NCBI GenBank assembly: GCA_016098155.1
Contig: JAAAJB010000538.1
Coordinates: 1-24,554 of the forward strand
From: Actinomortierella ambigua
Taxonomy: Eukaryota > Mortierellomycota > Mortierellomycetes > Mortierellales > Mortierellaceae
Direction: 5' to 3'
Length of the DNA: 24,554 nucleotides
Positions 20,153-24,554 of this stretch are shown one piece after another. Under the pieces are notes generated by a model, which saw nothing but the letters and a program-made list of their open reading frames with translations, was not told the DNA's origin and did no database searches. Each line of letters begins with the position of its first letter. Position 1 is the first letter of the stretch. The position numbers were made by a program, and so were the translations under genes.

Positions 20153-22310
20153 ATGGTAGCAGCTGCAATGGAATCCCAGGCCATGGAGCTCCTCTCCACC
20201 ACCATTGAAGATGAGAAGAAAATTGTACGCACAATTGGATTAATACTGCCAACCTCAAAATGCTGTAATGCTCGAGTCTAACACACCTTTCTTCTGTCTC
20301 TGGACGAAAAAAAAAAATATAGGTTACTTATCGATGGTTGAGCAGGAGTATGGGTGTCAACGTGAATGTCGCTAAGCAGTAGGTCACTCTTTTGCGTAGA
20401 TTGCGGAGGACTACTCCATTCTCGATGAACATTACTCGGTCACCCTTCTTTGCCACTAAATTTTGATCCGATATCACACCTTGGCTCGAATTCTAGTTGG
20501 ATGCAGGCATACCTGGACAGCGGGAAGCAAGGCCCCATTTCGGCAACGTACTACCTCTCGTGGTCAGATCCATCCACGGGCCATCAGACAGTATCTCTGG
20601 TCAGCAGCCAGGAGCTGGAAGGTAAAGATGACTGTCCCATACACTTTGGGGTACAAGATGTCTCTGTCGCGGATTGCATTTTCAAAAAGTGGACATGGCA
20701 GTTAATCTCGGCCTTTTCACTTTCACCTATGACGTAGAGAAAAAGTCTCTTCACAAAACATTAGGATATCACATCTACAGCTTGGAGCCAGCACCCTTAC
20801 AGGATAAAGAGCTCTTGACGGCTTCCAACGCAGAGGCACGCGAGCTTCAGGAGGGCAAGGATGTCAATATTTATCGCTGTGTACAAAACAATCGTGTCAC
20901 ACGGTCGGCGACAACCATTGTTCGGAAACCACCACCTGCAACTACCACTGCATCCGCTGTCCCTGCAAAGGCAGCGGCTCAGCCTGGGCTGTCAGGATCG
21001 AAACCGGGTCTCACGTCAGCTTCGAACCAAGCCGATGCAGCATTGGCTCATAATGATAACAGCAAGCCCACTGCAGCAGCAGCACCATCAGCAACTTCAA
21101 AGCCTACCAAGGCAGCCCCTTCAGGAACTCTCGCCAACTTTTTCAACCGTGCGCCGGCCAAAAAAGACGCCGAGAAGATTGACTCGGCAGCACCATCCAC
21201 ACCGACACCTACAGCCACCAAGCCTGCAAAGCCACGGAGTATCTTTGATCAGCTGCAGGCACAGCAGCCAAAGCGCAAAGCGGACGAAATGAGTGAGTCG
21301 AATAACACCGCCATGGCTGTTGACAAGAAGTCTGATGTAGCAGTGGCAACGGCAACGGCAGCGGTAGAGACAGTGGACGTGGAAGAGGTGGATTCGGAAG
21401 AGGAGCGTGATCGACGACTCGCTCGCCTGTCTCGAAAGACCGGGGGCGACTCGACGACCAGCAAAGAATCGGCTCACTCGTCCAAGGCTGCAAAGGAAGA
21501 GAAGGGTGCAGATCTTGAAGCAATCCGGAGAAAGCGTCGATCGGCCAAACGACTTGCTATGGAGGATGACGAGGATGATGAGGGCGAGGACGAGGATGAG
21601 GACGACAAGGGAATCAGAGGAGCAGCTACAGGCAAAAGACGCACATCCCTTATGGAGGAGGAAGACGAGGATGTTGTCGTTCGACATGACACTGCGGACG
21701 ATGAGGAGAAGGAGGCACACCGTATTGCACTGGAGAATATGATGTTGATGGATGATGACCATGTCACACCAGCACAAGCCTCCGCTCAGCCCGTTGATAT
21801 CGAAGATGAAGATATGCCCATGGCTGAGCCAGAGCCTGCACCCAAGGCACTTTTTGCAACGACGACCAGTGTCGATGGCCAACCAGGACGCCGACGCGGC
21901 ACCCGACCGGTCACCAAGCGCAAGACGTTTATGAACGACCGTGGTTACATGGGTACGTACTATTTTCAGTTTCGCTGTTTATTCTTTCTATCTCGGATTT
22001 TGGATTTTCAGGGTGCCGCACACTAACATCTTAATGCCATATTGTTGATCCTTGTACGTGGTTCTTAGTTACCAAAGAGGTTGTTGAAATGGAAGAGTTC
22101 TCGGAGGATGAGGCGCCACTACCGACCCCTCCTCCCCCCAAGGTACCGGTAGAAGCATCTAAACCAGCAGCACGCAGTGACAGCACAGCCAATAGCAAGG
22201 GTGGCAACTCCAAGGGTGCCGCTGCCCCCGGAGGAGGACCAACCCCTACCGCAGGCAAGAAAAAGGTTGGCGGAAACCAGAGCTTGCTCAACTTTTTCAG
22301 CAAAAAGTAA
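20153..22310 (+). CDS. POL32: DNA polymerase delta subunit 3 (POL32/POLD3)
   Basis: Five exons (20153-20224, 20323-20378, 20497-20621, 20738-21952, 22069-22310) join in phase to 569 aa. It is the nuclear accessory subunit linking DNA polymerase delta to PCNA. Residues 20-110 are the conserved N-terminal domain that binds the second subunit: KKIVTYRWLS, MGVNVNVAK, YLDSGKQGPISATYYLS, SLVSSQELE and LGYHIYSLEP align with human POLD3. The middle is disordered, Ala/Thr/Lys-rich and strongly acidic (EDDEDDEGEDEDEDDKG). TLANFF (215-220) is a PIP-like motif lacking the first Gln. YMVTKEVVEMEEFSEDE (across intron 4) is also conserved. The C-terminal QSLLNFF (560-566) followed by SKK is a canonical PCNA-binding PIP box. 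A second in-frame ATG at 20168 could start it instead. It follows the pseudokinase gene by 130 bp. The gene symbol follows yeast naming. Confidence 0.87.
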
Positions 22311-22314
22311 TAAA
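22309..22314 (+). terminator. AATAAA signal overlapping POL32 stop
   Basis: The gene ends AAAAAGTAATAAAATC: the last two bases of the TAA stop (22308-22310) begin an AATAAA hexamer. The next gene starts 165 bp further on. Confidence 0.4.
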
Positions 22315-22475
22315 ATCTAAGCCACAAAACATTGCAATGCCTCGCAATGCATGAGGTGTCATGCCCCTCGACGTTTTTCATTCCCTTGGCTTTGAGTGGG
22401 CTATAATTCATTCCTCCTGCTCCAAGTTAGACAATTCTCACAACCTACGCCAACCCTTCTCACACATTTCGACTC

Positions 22476-23955
22476 ATGCCCTCAAAGCCATTAAAGAATC
22501 CATGCAACCTGTGCCAGTCTGTCAGGGCTATTTTGAAACGCCCCAAGACTGGCCAGCAGCTCTGCAAGGAGTGCTTCTTCCACGTCTTTGAGACCGAGAT
22601 CCATAATACCATTGTCGACAACAAGCTATTCAAGCGCGGTGATCGAGTTGCCATTGGTGCTAGTGGTGGCAAGGGTATGAAAATCTTGCTTGTATTCCAC
22701 TCTATCCTTGACCTGCACGCTGCGGATCAAATTTCCGAGCCACTCATTTGTCTTTCTTCCCACCCCTTTAGACTCGACTGTGTTGGCCTATGTGCTCAAG
22801 CTTTTGAACGATCGATACGACTATGGCCTGGATTTGATGCTGCTGTCGATCGACGAAGGTATCACAGGATACCGTGATGACTCGCTTGAGACAGTCAAGC
22901 GGAACCGGGACCAATACCAAATCCCATTACTGATCGTCTCCTATAAGGAGCTGTATGGCTGGAGCATGGACGACATTGTCAAAGAGATTGGTCGCAAGAA
23001 CAACTGTACATTTTGTGGCGTCTTTCGAAGACAGGCCCTTGATCGAGGCGCCATTATGCTTAATGTTGACCATATCGTGACAGGACACAATGCTGACGAT
23101 ATTGCTGAGACTGTCTTGATGAACAGTATGTATATTTATTTTTACTTGCTATTTTCCAATGTGAGTGTTGTTGAGTACTTTTGAGCGACATGGTCTAATT
23201 CACTCTTCCTCCCTCCACCCCCTGTACGACCATCAAAAGTTCTCCGAGGCGATCTACCCCGACTTCAGCGATGCACCTCTATCATCACCAACGACACATC
23301 GGAGGACTCTTCAGGCATCGAGACGTCAAAGGTGCTGCGATCCAAGCCCTTCAAGTACACATATGAGAAGGAGATCGTCATGTACGCCTATTTCAAGAAG
23401 CTCGACTACTTTTCGACAGAGTGCATCTATTCGCCCAACGCCTATCGCGGCCACGCCCGCGTGTTCTTGAAGGACCTGGAACAAGTCCGGCGCACGTCGA
23501 TTGTCGACATCATCCATTCGGGCGAGGCCCTGTCAGCCTCTGTCGTCGCCAATACGACGACCAAACTGCCCACCTTGACTACCTGTACGCGCTGCGGCTA
23601 CATCTCGTCGAATGCGCTTTGTAAGGCCTGTCTGCTGCTCGAGGGCCTCAACCGCGGCCTGCCGCAGCTCGGCGTCGGTCATTCGGCCAAGATCCGGAGA
23701 CAGCACGAGGAGAGGCAGCGTGATTCGGGTACAAGCACGCCCTTGCCAACTTCCTCGTCACCTGTGGTCGGTGGTGAAGAGAGCACCGTCCTAGCAGCAA
23801 CAGTTACGCTCCCGTCTTCCACATCGTCGGTAGACACAGGAAACGCTCAGACCAAGGATGGCCTGGATTATGAGGCGAAGGTCGTTGTCACGCACATGAA
23901 GGATCTTGAAACGCGGATCGGTCAGCTTCAGATGCCCTCGCTACACTCCACCTAA
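22476..23955 (+). CDS. NCS6: Cytoplasmic tRNA 2-thiolation protein 1 (NCS6/CTU1)
   Basis: Exons 22476-22674, 22772-23125 and 23240-23955 join in phase to 422 aa. NCS6 with NCS2 adds sulphur carried by the ubiquitin-like URM1 to the wobble uridine of Lys, Glu and Gln tRNAs in the cytosol. Visible motifs: zinc-type Cys pairs C10/C13 and C30/C33; the ATP pyrophosphatase P-loop SGGKDS (63-68, split by intron 1 after Lys66); GITGYRDDS; active-site C145-T-F-C148; the [11 protein letters not shown] motif (170-180); [20 protein letters not shown]; and a C-terminal Cys4 group C300, C303, C312, C315 followed by LEGLNRGLP. All parts expected of the family are present. The last about 90 residues are an extra Ser/Thr-rich tail ending in a possible short helix ([17 protein letters not shown]); yeast and human proteins are about 350-360 aa. 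The start ATG is the only one placing the Cys motif normally. Confidence 0.95.
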
Positions 23956-24554
23956 GTGGACTATCTATAGTTGATCTATATCCTTTCCACTTCCACTGCC
24001 TTTGTACAACTACTCTTTCCTCCTCTTCTCCCCCCCCCTCCCTTTATTCGCCACTTCTATGTAACACTAGTCCGACCAAACGAACGGTTCTTCCTATTTT
24101 TCCTGATGTGTACCCTTGTGGTGTAGGTTGGAAAGGGCGAAAGGGGCCGTTTGCATACGCCAAATTTGACAAAACTTGCCGCCATGGAACAATGAAGTTT
24201 GTTTACGAGTGCCACAAACATACACAGCTGACTTTACTTCGCCCTGCTGGCGGGTGCCTAGGATTGGGAGAAGAGCCCATTAGGGAGAGTTATTACGTTC
24301 ATACCATTGGTGCTAGCGGAGATTTTGATGATCTACCAAAGATATGCAATGCGCCCTCTGCCTTCGAGCTTGCACATCTCACATCTCAAAAATCACACGG
24401 GCCCGCGTCTTCAAATCAAGCTACGCAAGACGCAGATCAATCGCGATCAGCAGAAGAAAGAGAATCCAACGACACTATACGTATAATTTCAACAAACGGA
24501 GGACAAGTATAGGCTTGTCATATCTCTAGAACTCTACACTAAAATGCAGAATGT
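23956..24554. other. 3' flank of NCS6 and right edge
   Basis: After the NCS6 stop comes a CT-rich stretch with a C9 run near 24031, then an orphan reading frame (24192-24512, listed separately). No RNA gene or repeat is evident. Confidence 0.5.
24192..24512 (+). CDS. Orphan ORF, 106 aa, possible gene remnant
   Basis: A frame with an ATG at 24192 and a TAG at 24510-24512. The frame is open further upstream without ATG to about 24042, through segments such as GWKGRKGPFAYAKFDK. The protein has a compact-looking first half (MKFVYECHKHTQLTLLRPAG, then RESYYVHTIGASGDFDDLP) and a polar Ser/Gln/Asp-rich second half ending IRIISTNGGQV. Codon use is more A/T-ending than in the neighbouring genes. Only about 240 nt separate it from NCS6, so earlier exons on this strand are unlikely. 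It may be a young species-specific gene, the end of a decayed gene, or part of a repeat. No family is recognised. Confidence 0.25.
   Translation: MKFVYECHKHTQLTLLRPAGGCLGLGEEPIRESYYVHTIGASGDFDDLPKICNAPSAFELAHLTSQKSHGPASSNQATQDADQSRSAEERESNDTIRIISTNGGQV

Noticed and set aside
21121..21882. Minus-strand 253-codon open frame opposite POL32
   Set aside because: Antisense of the acidic and Ala-rich region; Cys/Leu/Arg-rich nonsense composition.

Overview
The window looks like nuclear DNA from a filamentous fungus. Genes are close together and split by GT-AG introns mostly 97-218 nt long. Intergenic DNA is rich in pyrimidine tracts and microsatellites, and three genes have their stop codon inside an AATAAA hexamer. 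The gene content (single-exon F-box/LRR protein, DUF3712-type membrane protein, an AGTRAP-like membrane protein, NCS6/CTU1) suggests an early-diverging lineage such as Mortierellomycota/Mucoromycota. That placement is inference only. I see no rRNA, tRNA, CRISPR array or intact transposon.

Layout: 1-1296 is a gene-poor flank with possible coding remnants. 1297-3126 (-) is an F-box/leucine-rich-repeat protein. 3127-4572 is the divergent intergenic region, ending in a CT-rich leader with a (TC)27 tract. 4573-8895 (+) is a single-pass DUF3712-type protein in three exons, with a 1574-nt first intron and a GC-AG second intron. 9159-11178 (-) is a six-exon AGTRAP-like membrane protein with a long low-complexity tail, convergent with the previous gene. 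11179-11607 is a short divergent promoter. 11608-13246 (+) is a mitochondrial-type alpha/beta-hydrolase-fold protein lacking the nucleophile serine. 13247-14861 has no resolved gene but several coding-like exon fragments. 14862-20022 (+) is a 1655-aa protein with a pseudokinase domain at the N-terminus and ankyrin-like repeats near the C-terminus. 20153-22310 (+) is the DNA polymerase delta subunit POL32/POLD3 in five exons. 22476-23955 (+) is the cytosolic tRNA 2-thiolation enzyme NCS6/CTU1 in three exons. 23956-24554 holds a short orphan reading frame of different composition.

The genes do not form a pathway; this is ordinary fungal chromosome with housekeeping genes (POL32, NCS6) beside lineage-specific ones. 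The points most worth following are two enzyme folds in neighbouring genes that have each lost a catalytic residue (hydrolase Ser, kinase HRD Asp), the animal-type AGTRAP membrane core in a fungus, the oversized intron carrying an RFX X-box-like palindrome, and the unresolved coding signals at 13.9-14.4 kb. Exon joins were made by hand from splice signals, reading phase and remembered family sequence. They have not been checked against transcripts.
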